Assembly (NCBI GenBank): GCA_002368795.1 | Contig: DFFG01000087.1 | Span: 1 to 6,753, forward strand | Source: Eubacterium sp. UBA3782 | GTDB taxonomy: Bacteria > Bacillota > Clostridia > Lachnospirales > Lachnospiraceae | Direction: 5' to 3' | Length of the DNA: 6,753 nucleotides | In this document: positions 1 through 5,613 of the stretch, one piece after another | Layout: each line of letters begins with the position of its first letter | Position numbering within the stretch: the first letter of the stretch is position 1 | Notes under the pieces: model-generated | What the model saw: only the letters and a program-made list of their open reading frames with translations | The model's database searches: none | What the model was told of the DNA's origin: nothing | Program-made: the position numbers and the translations under genes

Positions 1-833
1 CCTACTACGACACGATGATGTTCATCGAATATTGCCTGAACGATCATCCCGAGCGCGTTTCCGACGAGCTGAAAGAGGTTGCCGCATCCATTCGTCCCGG
101 CTATGTCGCCGATGAGACCCTGGCCAGAAACTTTGCCAAAGCTTACGCCGGCATGACGATGGAAGAGTTCTATCAGTACGCCGTCGAATTCGGTCAGAAA
201 AAGACCGACAGCTTCGAAAACATGCGCTACATCGACAACATGTATCTTCCGATGGCAGAGCTGGTAAAATATCTGTACGATAACCAGTTCACCATCTACG
301 TCATCAGCGGAACCGAGAGAACAACGACCCGCGCGATCGTAGCCAACTCCCCGATCAAAGACTACGTCACTCCGAACCACGTGATCGGAACCGACTTCGA
401 GGTAAAGCAGAAGGGTCAGGAAACTGTATCCTCCAACATGGACTTCAAGTATGAAGATGGCGATGAGCTGGTGCTGACCGGCGGATTTATCCAGAAAAAC
501 CTCAATGCCAACAAATCCATCTACATTGAGAGAGAAATCGGACAGCGTCCGGTACTCGCCTTCGGAAACAGCGGCAGCGACACCAGCATGATGAACTACA
601 CCATCGACAGCCGCAATCCTTATCCGGCGCAGGCGTACATGGTCATCGCCGATGATGACGTCCGCGAATGGGGCAAGGCGAACTGGGAAGAAAAATCCGC
701 AGAAAACATTGAAAAAGGCTACGTACCGATCTCCATGAAAAATGACTTCGCACAGATCTACGAAGAAGGGATCACAAAAGCCGACGAGCAGTATCATGAA
801 ACAGAAGCTGTAGAAGAAGAGGAAGCAGCTTAA
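1..833 (+). CDS. HAD-superfamily phosphatase, 5' end outside the window
   Basis: The reading frame is already open at position 3 (residues YYDT precede the first Met at 15), so this is the C-terminal part of a longer protein. The fold looks like a haloacid-dehalogenase hydrolase of the phosphoserine-phosphatase type. Numbering from the Met at 15, motif II is the Ser of VISGT (about residue 98), the motif III Lys is near 167, and motif IV is FGNSGSD (183-189), which supplies the Mg-binding Asp. The catalytic DxDxT of motif I should lie upstream and cannot be checked. Family members hydrolyse phosphate monoesters; the substrate cannot be told from sequence. The C-terminus ends in an unusual acidic, Glu-rich tail (EAVEEEEAA). 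The gene is followed within four bases by a hairpin repeat with a T-run that probably ends its transcript. The internal Met at 15 is not a convincing start. Confidence 0.85.
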   Translation, partial: YYDTMMFIEYCLNDHPERVSDELKEVAASIRPGYVADETLARNFAKAYAGMTMEEFYQYAVEFGQKKTDSFENMRYIDNMYLPMAELVKYLYDNQFTIYVISGTERTTTRAIVANSPIKDYVTPNHVIGTDFEVKQKGQETVSSNMDFKYEDGDELVLTGGFIQKNLNANKSIYIEREIGQRPVLAFGNSGSDTSMMNYTIDSRNPYPAQAYMVIADDDVREWGKANWEEKSAENIEKGYVPISMKNDFAQIYEEGITKADEQYHETEAVEEEEAA

Positions 834-836
834 CCA

Positions 837-900
837 GACAATTGGGACGGTTTATCTGTCTGATTTTTTGCCAATCAGACAGAAAGAACCGTCCCTTTTT
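837..900 (+). repeat. Palindromic GGGACGGTT repeat, copy 1, likely also a terminator
   Basis: The left arm GACAATTGGGACGGTT (837-852) continues to TCTGTCTGA (855-863). These pair with TCAGACAGA (875-883) and AACCGTCCC (887-895), giving two 9-bp stems separated by a small bulge. Five Ts follow (896-900). It sits directly after the stop codon of the HAD gene, so it can act as an intrinsic terminator on the plus strand. The same arms recur elsewhere in the window, so it belongs to a dispersed repeat family. Confidence 0.85.
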
Positions 901-914
901 GCTGCCCATCCTTT

Positions 915-965
915 ACCGGTCCTATCTGTCTGCCTGGTTTCAGCCATACAGAAAGAACCATCCCC
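915..965 (+). repeat. Degenerate palindromic repeat, copy 2
   Basis: This is a decayed tandem relative of copy 1. The left arm at 915-932 keeps CTATCTGTCTG from the consensus. The right arm shares ACAGAAAGAACC (948-959) exactly with copy 1, followed by ATCCCC where the consensus has GTCCC. The outer stem is partly lost. It lies between the convergent ends of the HAD and LysR genes. Confidence 0.75.
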
Positions 966-982
966 TTTGACTCCCTGCCTCT

Positions 983-1903
983 TCATTTAAGTTCCCGATA
1001 GAACTTTCTGGCGTGATTGATAAACTGTCGGATCTGGCCACTGCAATCTGTCCGCCATATCATCAGCAGCCCGCTCTCTGTACCCCGGATTTCACGAAAA
1101 ACGAAGGAATGTCTCCGGAAATCATGATAGTACTTGTCGGTAATCAGCAGGTTGTCCTTTGTCACCTGCAGATAAGCGCCGGCTCCTCCTATCATCCCTC
1201 TGTCTATTCTGGGCGTAAATCCGTGCCTTCTGCATAATCCGGTGAGCCAGTGCAGATACCAGTAGTCCTCTGGTGCTTCTGAAATTACAAAGGGGGTATC
1301 TTTCAGTTCTTCCATCGTGAGGATCTCTTTCTGTGCCAGCGGACTGTTCTCTGCCAGACATGCAAAAAGAGGTGAGGGCAGCGCCAGGAAGCAGGACAGA
1401 TCCTGGTGCTGCTGTACAGCCTTTTCCATGAATAAAGGTGCAAATCCAATATCGATCTGTCCCGAAGAGATCTCATTGAGCATATCAAAGCTTTTCTGGA
1501 GACGGATCCGGAAGGCAGGCTCCGCATCCTCTGATTCGAAGGAGTACATTAACGGCAGAAAATACCGGTCGATATTCGTGGCATCACAAAGCCCGAACAG
1601 GATCGGCTGCTCCTGTCCTCCTTCTTTTTTCCGTGCGCGTTCCGCTGCCTCCACGAAATCTCCGGCGATTCTTTTCAGATCGGTATACAGGTTTTTCCCG
1701 GCCTCCGTCAGAAAAACTCTGTTCTGGTCTCTTGTGAAAAGCTTCACTCCCAGTGAAGCCTCCAGCGCGCCGATCCGCTTGCTGACCATACCCGGAGTGA
1801 CGTGCATCGACGCGGCTGCCCGGCTGAAATTCTGGTTTTCGGCGCATCGAAGGAACAATTCGATCTGCATCATTTCAATGTGCAGCCATTCATAAGGTAT
1901 CAT
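983..1903 (-). CDS. LysR-family transcriptional regulator
   Basis: A 306-residue DNA-binding regulator of normal LysR length. The N-terminal winged helix-turn-helix spans about residues 13-69 and shows the family pattern: FLRCAENQNFSRAAASMHVT, then MVSKRIGALEASLGVKLF and the wing FLTEAG. A linker helix follows, then an effector-binding domain from about residue 98 (ILFGLCDATN onward). I start it at 1903 because GGAGG lies six bases upstream. The frame stays open to 2008, but those 35 extra residues have no family resemblance and would run through the promoter. The Met-Met at residues 11-12 has no ribosome binding site. The gene is divergent from the UroD-like gene, the usual layout for a LysR regulator and its target. 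The ligand is unknown. Confidence 0.95.
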   Translation of the reverse strand: MIPYEWLHIEMMQIELFLRCAENQNFSRAAASMHVTPGMVSKRIGALEASLGVKLFTRDQNRVFLTEAGKNLYTDLKRIAGDFVEAAERARKKEGGQEQPILFGLCDATNIDRYFLPLMYSFESEDAEPAFRIRLQKSFDMLNEISSGQIDIGFAPLFMEKAVQQHQDLSCFLALPSPLFACLAENSPLAQKEILTMEELKDTPFVISEAPEDYWYLHWLTGLCRRHGFTPRIDRGMIGGAGAYLQVTKDNLLITDKYYHDFRRHSFVFREIRGTESGLLMIWRTDCSGQIRQFINHARKFYRELK

Positions 1904-1909
1904 ATCCGG

Positions 1910-1914
1910 CCTCC
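1910..1914 (-). promoter_or_regulatory. Ribosome binding site that fixes the LysR start
   Basis: Read on the minus strand this is GGAGG, six bases before the ATG at 1903-1901. It selects a 306-residue product over the longer open frame reaching to 2008. Confidence 0.85.
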
Positions 1915-1950
1915 GTTTCCTGTTCCTTTGAAAAAAACAGTCCCGGCTGT

Positions 1951-1980
1951 ATTGTAACACAGACAGACTCCCGCTGTCTG
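1951..1980 (-). promoter_or_regulatory. Probable promoter of the LysR gene, overlapping a palindrome
   Basis: On the minus strand, CAGACA (1980-1975) and TACAAT (1956-1951) are separated by 18 bases and fit a sigma-70-type -35 and -10. The -35 and spacer coincide with an inverted repeat, CAGACAG-N7-CTGTCTG (1960-1980), which could be an operator or a leader hairpin. The -10 is a good match; the -35 is weaker. Confidence 0.5.
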
Positions 1981-1986
1981 CTTCTA

Positions 1987-2005
1987 TGTTTCCATTTTGG
2001 AAACA
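1987..2005. promoter_or_regulatory. Candidate LysR operator (T-N11-A inverted repeat)
   Basis: TGTTTCC-N5-GGAAACA is a perfect 7-bp inverted repeat containing the T-N11-A arrangement typical of LysR-family binding sites. Its centre is about 50 bases upstream of the predicted LysR transcription start, a position suited to autoregulation, and about 117 bases upstream of the start codon of the divergent gene. That the neighbouring LysR protein binds here is inferred from position and shape. Confidence 0.55.
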
Positions 2006-2068
2006 CATGTCTTTCCCGATTGCCGGATATGACTCCCTTTGCTCCTATGCTAGACTTTTCTTAAGATA

Positions 2069-2081
2069 ATATTGGCAATAT
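2069..2081. promoter_or_regulatory. Short AT-rich palindrome in the UroD-like promoter region
   Basis: ATATTG-G-CAATAT is a perfect 6-bp inverted repeat about 32 bases before the start codon. A -10-like GATAAT (2065-2070) abuts it. No good -35 is found at normal spacing, as is common for promoters that depend on an activator. It could be a second regulator contact, or it could be chance. Confidence 0.3.
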
Positions 2082-2112
2082 ATGAAATTTACATTGTATA
2101 AAGGAGGGCAAC

Positions 2113-3096
2113 ATGACAGAAAGAGAAAATGCGCTTCACGTGATCTGGCACGATGGAAAAGCTGAATGGATTCCTGCTGGCTGTGACTGTTTGGAAATGA
2201 TCATGCCTACTGATGTCGTTCGTGAAAGGCCGCCCTATGCTCTGGGAATAGGAGGCAGCGGATATGACTACTGGGGCTGCTGGTGGGAGCTGGAGCCCAA
2301 GATCATGGGAGCCAGTCCTCTCCCCGGGAAACATCCCTGCAAAGATATTACAAAATGGAGAGAACAGGTAACATTCCCGGATATCGATGCCATTGACTGG
2401 TCAGGTGCGGAAAAAGCCACTGCAAGGCTTGACCGGGAAAACCGTCTTTCTATGTTTTTCTGGGAGAGCGGTCCGTGGGAAAGGCTCCATGCCCTGGTAG
2501 GATTTCAGGAAGCACTGGAATACATGTATGAAGAGCCGGAAGCTTTCAAAGAGCTGATGCAGGCAATAACGGATTTCCGGATCAAAATGGTTCCGCTGAT
2601 CAAAGAACATTATAATCCGGATATCATCATCAACCTGGATGACTTCGGCCACCAGCGCGGTCAGTTCATGTCAAATGCGATGTTCCGCGAGTTTATAATG
2701 CCTTACGATCGTCAGGTCGGAGATGCCATAAAAGCCAATGGAATGATATACTGCCATCACAGCTGCGGTAAAATTGACGGACTGATGGAAGAGATCTGCG
2801 AGATGGGACCCCAGATGATCCTGGGGCTGTTCTATCCCTATAACGATCAGGAAAAAATCGTCAAGGAGTTTGGGGATAAACTGGTCTTTGTAGGCGCCGT
2901 AAACTGCCAGCTCGTAGAAAACCCGGACGTTACTGAAGAAGAGCTCAGGGAAGAGACAAGACGAGCGACAGCGGTATTTGCTCCTGCAAACTGTATGATT
3001 TTTGATCCGGGCACCTTTAATCCGGTCAAGGCAGGACCAATGTATGATGAATTCAAAAAGATTCGCGATCAGTACAGGCCAAATGCCGTTCAGTAA
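2113..3096 (+). CDS. UroD-family (MtaA/MtbA-like) cobalamin-dependent methyltransferase
   Basis: A 327-residue protein of the uroporphyrinogen decarboxylase superfamily, of the branch that moves methyl groups between a corrinoid protein and an acceptor rather than making haem. The start is set by AAGGAGGG just upstream. The N-terminus has the family opening (TERENALHVIWHDGKAEWIP). Conserved blocks include DYWGCWWE (52-59), NLDDFGHQRGQFMSNAMF (174-191) and YCHHSCGK (213-220). His216-x-Cys218 followed by Cys294 has the spacing of the zinc-binding His-x-Cys...Cys set known from MtaA/MtbA, which activates a thiol acceptor. No corrinoid protein, second methyltransferase or reductive activase is adjacent, so the substrate is unknown. 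The divergent LysR gene probably controls it, and a strong terminator follows 86 bases downstream. A true haem-pathway HemE is unlikely given this motif set. Confidence 0.9.
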   Translation: MTERENALHVIWHDGKAEWIPAGCDCLEMIMPTDVVRERPPYALGIGGSGYDYWGCWWELEPKIMGASPLPGKHPCKDITKWREQVTFPDIDAIDWSGAEKATARLDRENRLSMFFWESGPWERLHALVGFQEALEYMYEEPEAFKELMQAITDFRIKMVPLIKEHYNPDIIINLDDFGHQRGQFMSNAMFREFIMPYDRQVGDAIKANGMIYCHHSCGKIDGLMEEICEMGPQMILGLFYPYNDQEKIVKEFGDKLVFVGAVNCQLVENPDVTEEELREETRRATAVFAPANCMIFDPGTFNPVKAGPMYDEFKKIRDQYRPNAVQ

Positions 3097-3181
3097 ATAA
3101 AGAAGTCAATGGGAACGGTTCCAATGGCGTTTAGTTAAGGATTTTTACCGATAATCACGCCAAATAATTAACAAATAAGTG

Positions 3182-3216
3182 GATTGGCCTTCGGAAACGA
3201 TGGCCAATCTTTTTTT
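3182..3216 (+). terminator. Intrinsic terminator of the UroD-like gene
   Basis: GATTGGCC (3182-3189) pairs with GGCCAATC (3202-3209). Inside it, after one T-T mismatch, TCG pairs with CGA and closes a GAAA tetraloop. Seven Ts follow (3210-3216). Confidence 0.93.
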
Positions 3217-3253
3217 GAAAAACTAAAAAAACTCACAAAAAAGGTTGACAAGC

Positions 3254-3301
3254 ATGAAAAAAAGTGCGGCCTTCATAAGTGAAGACCACTTCTACATCTG
3301 A
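3254..3301 (+). CDS. Possible 15-residue leader peptide, very tentative
   Basis: ATG at 3254 opens a 15-codon frame (MKKSAAFISEDHFYI) that stops at 3301, immediately before a hairpin and T-run. The preceding AAAAAAGG is a weak ribosome binding site. A TTGACA lies just upstream (3245-3250), but no -10 follows at normal spacing. A leader-peptide attenuator would have this shape, but the gene it would control starts 200 bases further on, past the repeat. Chance is a fair alternative. Confidence 0.15.
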   Translation: MKKSAAFISEDHFYI

Positions 3302-3302
3302 C

Positions 3303-3323
3303 ACAGGATTTATGCCTGTTTTT
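3303..3323 (+). terminator. Weak hairpin with T-run
   Basis: ACAGG (3303-3307) pairs with CCTGT (3315-3319) around a seven-base loop, followed by TTTT (3320-3323). The five-bp stem makes a weak terminator at best. It directly follows the stop of the possible 15-codon frame. An imperfect stem of AAGTG...CTTCA with TGAAG...CACTT precedes it (about 3261-3291). Confidence 0.35.
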
Positions 3324-3334
3324 CTTAACATAAC

Positions 3335-3399
3335 GACATTGGGACGGTTCTATCTGTCTTGTTGTGTGCAGCCAGACAAGTAGAACCGCCCCATTTGTC
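3335..3399. repeat. Palindromic GGGACGGTT repeat, copy 3, full length
   Basis: GACATTGGGACGGTTCTA (3335-3352) and TAGAACCGCCCCATTTGTC (3381-3399) form the outer arms. TGTCT (3355-3359) and AGACA (3374-3378) form the inner arms around a loop of about 14 bases. One A-C mismatch interrupts the outer stem. It lies upstream of the promoter of the DUF1349 gene and has no T-run at its end, so it is less terminator-like than copy 1. Confidence 0.85.
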
Positions 3400-3441
3400 A
3401 TCCAATTCCCGTGGGAGATATGGATATCCTGCAGCAGCTCG

Positions 3442-3450
3442 TGATACAAT
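3442..3450 (+). promoter_or_regulatory. Extended -10 promoter of the DUF1349 gene
   Basis: TG-A-TACAAT (3442-3450) is an extended -10 element. The -35 position has only a poor match, which the TG motif can compensate for. A short inverted repeat, GGTG-N5-CACC (3452-3464), lies near the expected transcription start and might be an operator. The start codon is about 50 bases downstream. Confidence 0.55.
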
Positions 3451-3501
3451 AGGTGCACGACACCAATGCAGTAAAACTAAAAGAGAAAAGGGGATATAAG
3501 T

Positions 3502-4104
3502 ATGGATACGAAAAGTTTGATCTGGACGCGGGAGCCTGGCCAATATCACATCTCAGACGATCGTATTTCTATTACGACAGAGCCGGGGACGGATCTCTGG
3601 CAGAGGACGTACTACCATTTCCGGAATGACAACGCACCGGTGCTGCAGATGGAGACAGAGGAAAAGTTTTTCTCCTTTGTTGTAAAAACTGATTTTACGG
3701 AGAGTCATCACCGCTTTGACCAGTGCGGCATTGTCATGTATCTGGATTCTGAGAATTGGCTGAAGGGTTCTGTTGAGTATGAGACCGAAAAATTCCAGCA
3801 TCTGGGTTCGGTCGTGACGAACCACGGATATTCAGACTGGGCGACGACGGCCATTCCTGCAGATGTAAAGACCATGTGGTACCGCTTGAGTCGCAGGGAA
3901 GACGACTACTGCATTGAGTGCTCGACAGACGGAGTGCATTTCAGCCAGATGCGGGTCTGCCATATGTGGGAAGGCGCCGGAAAGATCCGCTTCGGAATCT
4001 ATGCCTGCAGCCCGGAGCAGTCCAGTTTTACAGCTGTATTTACGGATTTTGCAGTGACTGAGTGTGCCTGGAAGGCTCACGACGGCCAGCAGCCGGACGA
4101 ATAA
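3502..4104 (+). CDS. DUF1349-family protein (concanavalin-like fold)
   Basis: A 200-residue soluble protein without signal peptide or membrane segment, close to the usual length of DUF1349 proteins, which are predicted to adopt a concanavalin A-like beta-sandwich. Recognisable blocks are TDLWQRTYYHFRNDNAPVL (30-48), FDQCGIVMYLDSENWLKGSVEY (72-93, the family's core with aromatic and acidic residues), LGSVVTNHGYSDW (101-113) and ECSTDGVHFSQMR (139-151). Members are often described as possible sugar-binding or regulatory proteins, but no reaction is established for the family and I assign none. The start follows AAAGGGG by eight bases. The gene stands alone between a full repeat copy upstream and a half copy downstream. 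The nitroreductase gene in the same direction has its own promoter, so co-transcription is optional. Confidence 0.87.
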   Translation: MDTKSLIWTREPGQYHISDDRISITTEPGTDLWQRTYYHFRNDNAPVLQMETEEKFFSFVVKTDFTESHHRFDQCGIVMYLDSENWLKGSVEYETEKFQHLGSVVTNHGYSDWATTAIPADVKTMWYRLSRREDDYCIECSTDGVHFSQMRVCHMWEGAGKIRFGIYACSPEQSSFTAVFTDFAVTECAWKAHDGQQPDE

Positions 4105-4111
4105 ATAGCGA

Positions 4112-4139
4112 CCAGACAAGTAGAACCGTCCCAATTGTC
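4112..4139. repeat. Right half of the palindromic repeat, copy 4
   Basis: CCAGACAAGTAGAACCGTCC and the following CAATTGTC match the right arm of copy 3 almost base for base. Its CCGTCCCAATTGTC end is the exact reverse complement of the GACAATTGGGACGG end of copy 1. No left arm is present, so it cannot form the long hairpin. It lies eight bases after the stop codon of the DUF1349 gene. Confidence 0.85.
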
Positions 4140-4150
4140 TGCTAAAACAA

Positions 4151-4178
4151 TGCACACGCCAGCTTTCTTTTGTATAAT
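4151..4178 (+). promoter_or_regulatory. Promoter of the nitroreductase gene
   Basis: A perfect -10 TATAAT (4173-4178) has a weak -35, TGCACA (4151-4156), 16 bases upstream. The predicted leader is roughly 90 bases long and contains a hairpin, CAGCAGG with CCTGTTG (4207-4226), whose role is unknown. Confidence 0.6.
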
Positions 4179-4264
4179 GGTTTTAAGAAGTATTTTTACA
4201 TGGAAGCAGCAGGCTGGATCCTGTTGAGACTGGGGTTTTTACCGTTCCGTTTTTTCAGACAAAG

Positions 4265-4274
4265 AAAGGTGATC
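4265..4274 (+). promoter_or_regulatory. Ribosome binding site that fixes the nitroreductase start
   Basis: AAAGGTGATC contains eight bases complementary to the 3' tail of 16S rRNA (AGGTGATC), three bases before the ATG at 4278. It rules against the in-frame ATGs at 4170 and 4200. Confidence 0.8.
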
Positions 4275-4277
4275 AAG

Positions 4278-4808
4278 ATGTCGGAAGAGTTTATGAATGT
4301 CATTCGATCCCGCTGCTCGACCAGAGCATTTACTCAAGGGATGGTGAGCGAGGAGGATCTGGAGCAGATCATAGAAGCCGGAAGGACGGCGCCAATCGCC
4401 GGGGCAGATTACAGGATGTCGCACATGACCGTCCTGCGGGATCCGGAGATCCTGGCAAAGATCCGTGAAGGTTGTATGCTGAAGCGCAAGGATGGGACCG
4501 CAGTTGATCCGATGTATGGCGCGCAGACGATCATCTTTTTGTCAGCGACGGGGCCCTCGGAGGATTGCATCGAATATTGCAATGTCGCCTGCGCAATCGA
4601 AAACATGGCGCTGACGGCCACTTCTCTGGGGCTGGGAAGTGTTTATCTATGGGGATTCCTCAAAAAACTGAGGAAACAGCCAGACCTCATAGATTTGCTG
4701 CAGATCCCGGAGGGCTATACGATTTTATCCGCTCTTGCCGTCGGGTATTCGAAAGATCCCATCCAGCCGCACGAGCCAAAAGGCCGGATCGCAGTAAATT
4801 ACGTATAA
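4278..4808 (+). CDS. Nitroreductase-family flavoprotein
   Basis: A 176-residue cytoplasmic protein of the nitroreductase superfamily: FMN-binding, usually dimeric enzymes that use NAD(P)H to reduce nitroaromatics, quinones or related compounds. The FMN phosphate-binding block is near the N-terminus (VIRSRCSTRAF, 8-18; Arg10, Arg12 and Arg16). APIAGADYRM (38-47) takes the place of the usual APSAGNxQPW. YGAQTIIFLSA (80-90) is a core strand, and CAIENMALTATSLGLGSVYLWG (105-126) is the dimer-helix signature. IPEGYTILSALAVGYS (143-158) is the usual C-terminal block. Compared with typical members, the middle insertion is short and several Cys lie in and around residues 97-105 (C97, C101, C105). A perfect-stem terminator follows 37 bases after the stop. 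The physiological substrate cannot be read from the sequence. Confidence 0.92.
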   Translation: MSEEFMNVIRSRCSTRAFTQGMVSEEDLEQIIEAGRTAPIAGADYRMSHMTVLRDPEILAKIREGCMLKRKDGTAVDPMYGAQTIIFLSATGPSEDCIEYCNVACAIENMALTATSLGLGSVYLWGFLKKLRKQPDLIDLLQIPEGYTILSALAVGYSKDPIQPHEPKGRIAVNYV

Positions 4809-4844
4809 TTTCACAGAGTTGGGAAGTTTTCACCAATAACGTAC

Positions 4845-4883
4845 AAAAGCTGACAGAGTTTTTCTTTTCTCTGTCAGCTTTTT
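4845..4883. terminator. Bidirectional terminator between convergent genes
   Basis: AAAAGCTGACAGAG (4845-4858) is perfectly complementary to CTCTGTCAGCTTTT (4869-4882) around a ten-base T-rich loop. The plus strand ends in TTTTT (4879-4883). The minus strand ends in TTTT, so it can serve both the nitroreductase and the symporter-like gene. Confidence 0.93.
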
Positions 4884-4885
4884 CA

Positions 4886-5425
4886 TTACGTTTCTGCGGG
4901 GGCAGTTTCGCCCTGCGGCTGGATTGCGTCCATCTTATGGGCTGCCTCGATTTCCTCCATGAACAGGTAGGCCTCGGTACAGCCTGCGCCGAAGTTGGCG
5001 GTGAACATCCGGTAGATGGTAAAGAGACCCACATAGCCGGTGGGCATGAAGAGCGTCTCAAGCATGATCGCCCAGGCAGCGGCCGTGCTGGGGGAGGCGA
5101 TGGAAAGCTCCATGGTCACCAGGATGAGGGCCGCCAGGAAGGAGGTGGTCACGGTCATGCCGGTGAGATGGGCTGCCATAAAGCAGGCGATCACCACGTT
5201 GACCGTGAGTTTGAGGCTCAGAATACCTTTGGTCAGGCCAAAACGGAATTCGGTGCCTTCTCCGATCAGTTCAGCATAATCATTCAGGATGTTTACAGCC
5301 TTTTGGGAAAACTGTGCGATGATGTTATCCTCAAACCTCGCAGAGCGCAGCGCCTCGATGCTGTCCAGAATGGCGGGGTTTTCCGTATTATCTTTCAGCA
5401 GTGTGCCGGTTTTGATGGTCATCAT
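4886..5425 (-). CDS. Symporter-like fragment (C-terminal SDF/DAACS region), probable remnant
   Basis: A 179-residue protein much shorter than the 400 or more residues of sodium:dicarboxylate/amino-acid symporters. From about residue 67 it looks like their last part: hydrophobic segments at about 74-88 and 94-110, a hairpin-loop-like stretch LSIASPSTAAAWAIMLETL (107-125), then YVGLFTIYRMFTANFGAGC (131-149) where the family has its last substrate-binding helix, and a cytoplasmic EEIEAAHKM end. The first 66 residues are soluble and lack the family's earlier helices and HP1. They faintly recall a regulatory domain that some clostridial symporters carry. This fits an internal deletion, but the frame is intact and AAGGGAGA lies seven bases before the start, so a small protein may still be made. 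Transport activity is unlikely without the rest of the fold. It converges on the nitroreductase gene. Confidence 0.6.
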   Translation of the reverse strand: MMTIKTGTLLKDNTENPAILDSIEALRSARFEDNIIAQFSQKAVNILNDYAELIGEGTEFRFGLTKGILSLKLTVNVVIACFMAAHLTGMTVTTSFLAALILVTMELSIASPSTAAAWAIMLETLFMPTGYVGLFTIYRMFTANFGAGCTEAYLFMEEIEAAHKMDAIQPQGETAPAET

Positions 5426-5431
5426 GAGAAG

Positions 5432-5439
5432 TCTCCCTT
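5432..5439 (-). promoter_or_regulatory. Ribosome binding site of the symporter-like fragment
   Basis: On the minus strand AAGGGAGA ends six bases before the Met-Met start at 5425. It supports translation of the short form as it stands. Confidence 0.65.
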
Positions 5440-5441
5440 AT

Positions 5442-5470
5442 TTGATTCTTCTGCCGCATTTCGGTATACT
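5442..5470 (+). promoter_or_regulatory. Promoter of ansA
   Basis: TTGATT (5442-5447) and TATACT (5465-5470) are spaced by 17 bases. Transcription would begin near 5477 and give a leader of about 137 bases. The promoter lies next to the ribosome binding site of the divergent symporter-like gene. AT-rich sequence at 5464-5490 may hold that gene's own promoter, but I could not place it. Confidence 0.6.
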
Positions 5471-5570
5471 TATATAAATATAACTTAGCAGATAATCACC
5501 AGTTTTTGCAATTCAAGGATACCATTCTGACGCAGTTGCATCTGGCTTTGCATGGCTGTTTGGGTTTGTT

Positions 5571-5596
5571 TTGCCCGGTGAGCTCTGTCAGGGCAG
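5571..5596 (+). promoter_or_regulatory. Leader hairpin next to the ansA ribosome binding site
   Basis: TTGCCC (5571-5576) can pair with GGGCAG (5591-5596). This would cover the first bases of the purine-rich AGGAAGGGA (5595-5603), the only plausible ribosome binding site for ansA. Local folding could therefore affect translation. This is an inference from pairing alone. Confidence 0.25.
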
Positions 5597-5602
5597 GAAG
5601 GG

Positions 5603-5613
5603 ATTGGGACGGT
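5603..5613. repeat. Tip of the palindromic repeat abutting the ansA start, copy 5
   Basis: ATTGGGACGGT matches 11 bases of the repeat's left arm and ends at the base before the ATG. The rest of the repeat is absent. With only 11 bases the match may be chance, but the same gene is followed by another half copy at 6640. Confidence 0.4.

Larger units (their letters stand above)
3097..3501. other. 405-base gene-poor region
   Basis: This stretch holds, in order: a small imperfect palindrome GGAAC-G-GTTCC (3112-3122), the terminator of the UroD-like gene, a possible 15-codon reading frame with a weak hairpin behind it, a full copy of the palindromic repeat, and the promoter of the DUF1349 gene. 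I see no protein gene of ordinary size on either strand. Confidence 0.7.

Noticed and set aside
1317..1895. 192-codon open frame on the plus strand
   Set aside because: It lies wholly antisense to the LysR gene, with no ribosome binding site and no recognisable domain.
1904..2008. 35-residue N-terminal extension of the LysR protein
   Set aside because: It has no LysR-family similarity and crosses the promoter and operator region, whereas GGAGG sits at the proper distance from the ATG at 1903.
3245..3250. Perfect TTGACA -35 hexamer
   Set aside because: Bases 16-18 downstream are GC-rich (CGGCCTTC) with no -10 element, so I do not call a promoter here.
834..4139. Recurring palindromes considered as a CRISPR array
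   Set aside because: The copies are irregularly spaced by hundreds to thousands of bases, differ in completeness, and are separated by genes rather than short spacers.
3335..4139. Repeat pair considered as an insertion sequence around the DUF1349 gene
   Set aside because: No transposase is encoded inside, and the flanking copies are not matching terminal inverted repeats. Kept only as a possible cassette.
4170..4277. 36-residue N-terminal extension of the nitroreductase, with a hydrophobic stretch that could look like a membrane anchor
   Set aside because: Its first ATG would overlap the TATAAT promoter element. The strong AAAGGTGATC site directs initiation at 4278, where the family N-terminus begins.
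4565..5488. 307-codon open frame on the plus strand
   Set aside because: It runs through the end of the nitroreductase gene, a strong terminator and the antisense of the symporter-like gene. Its composition is Gly/His/Arg-rich and unlike a real protein.
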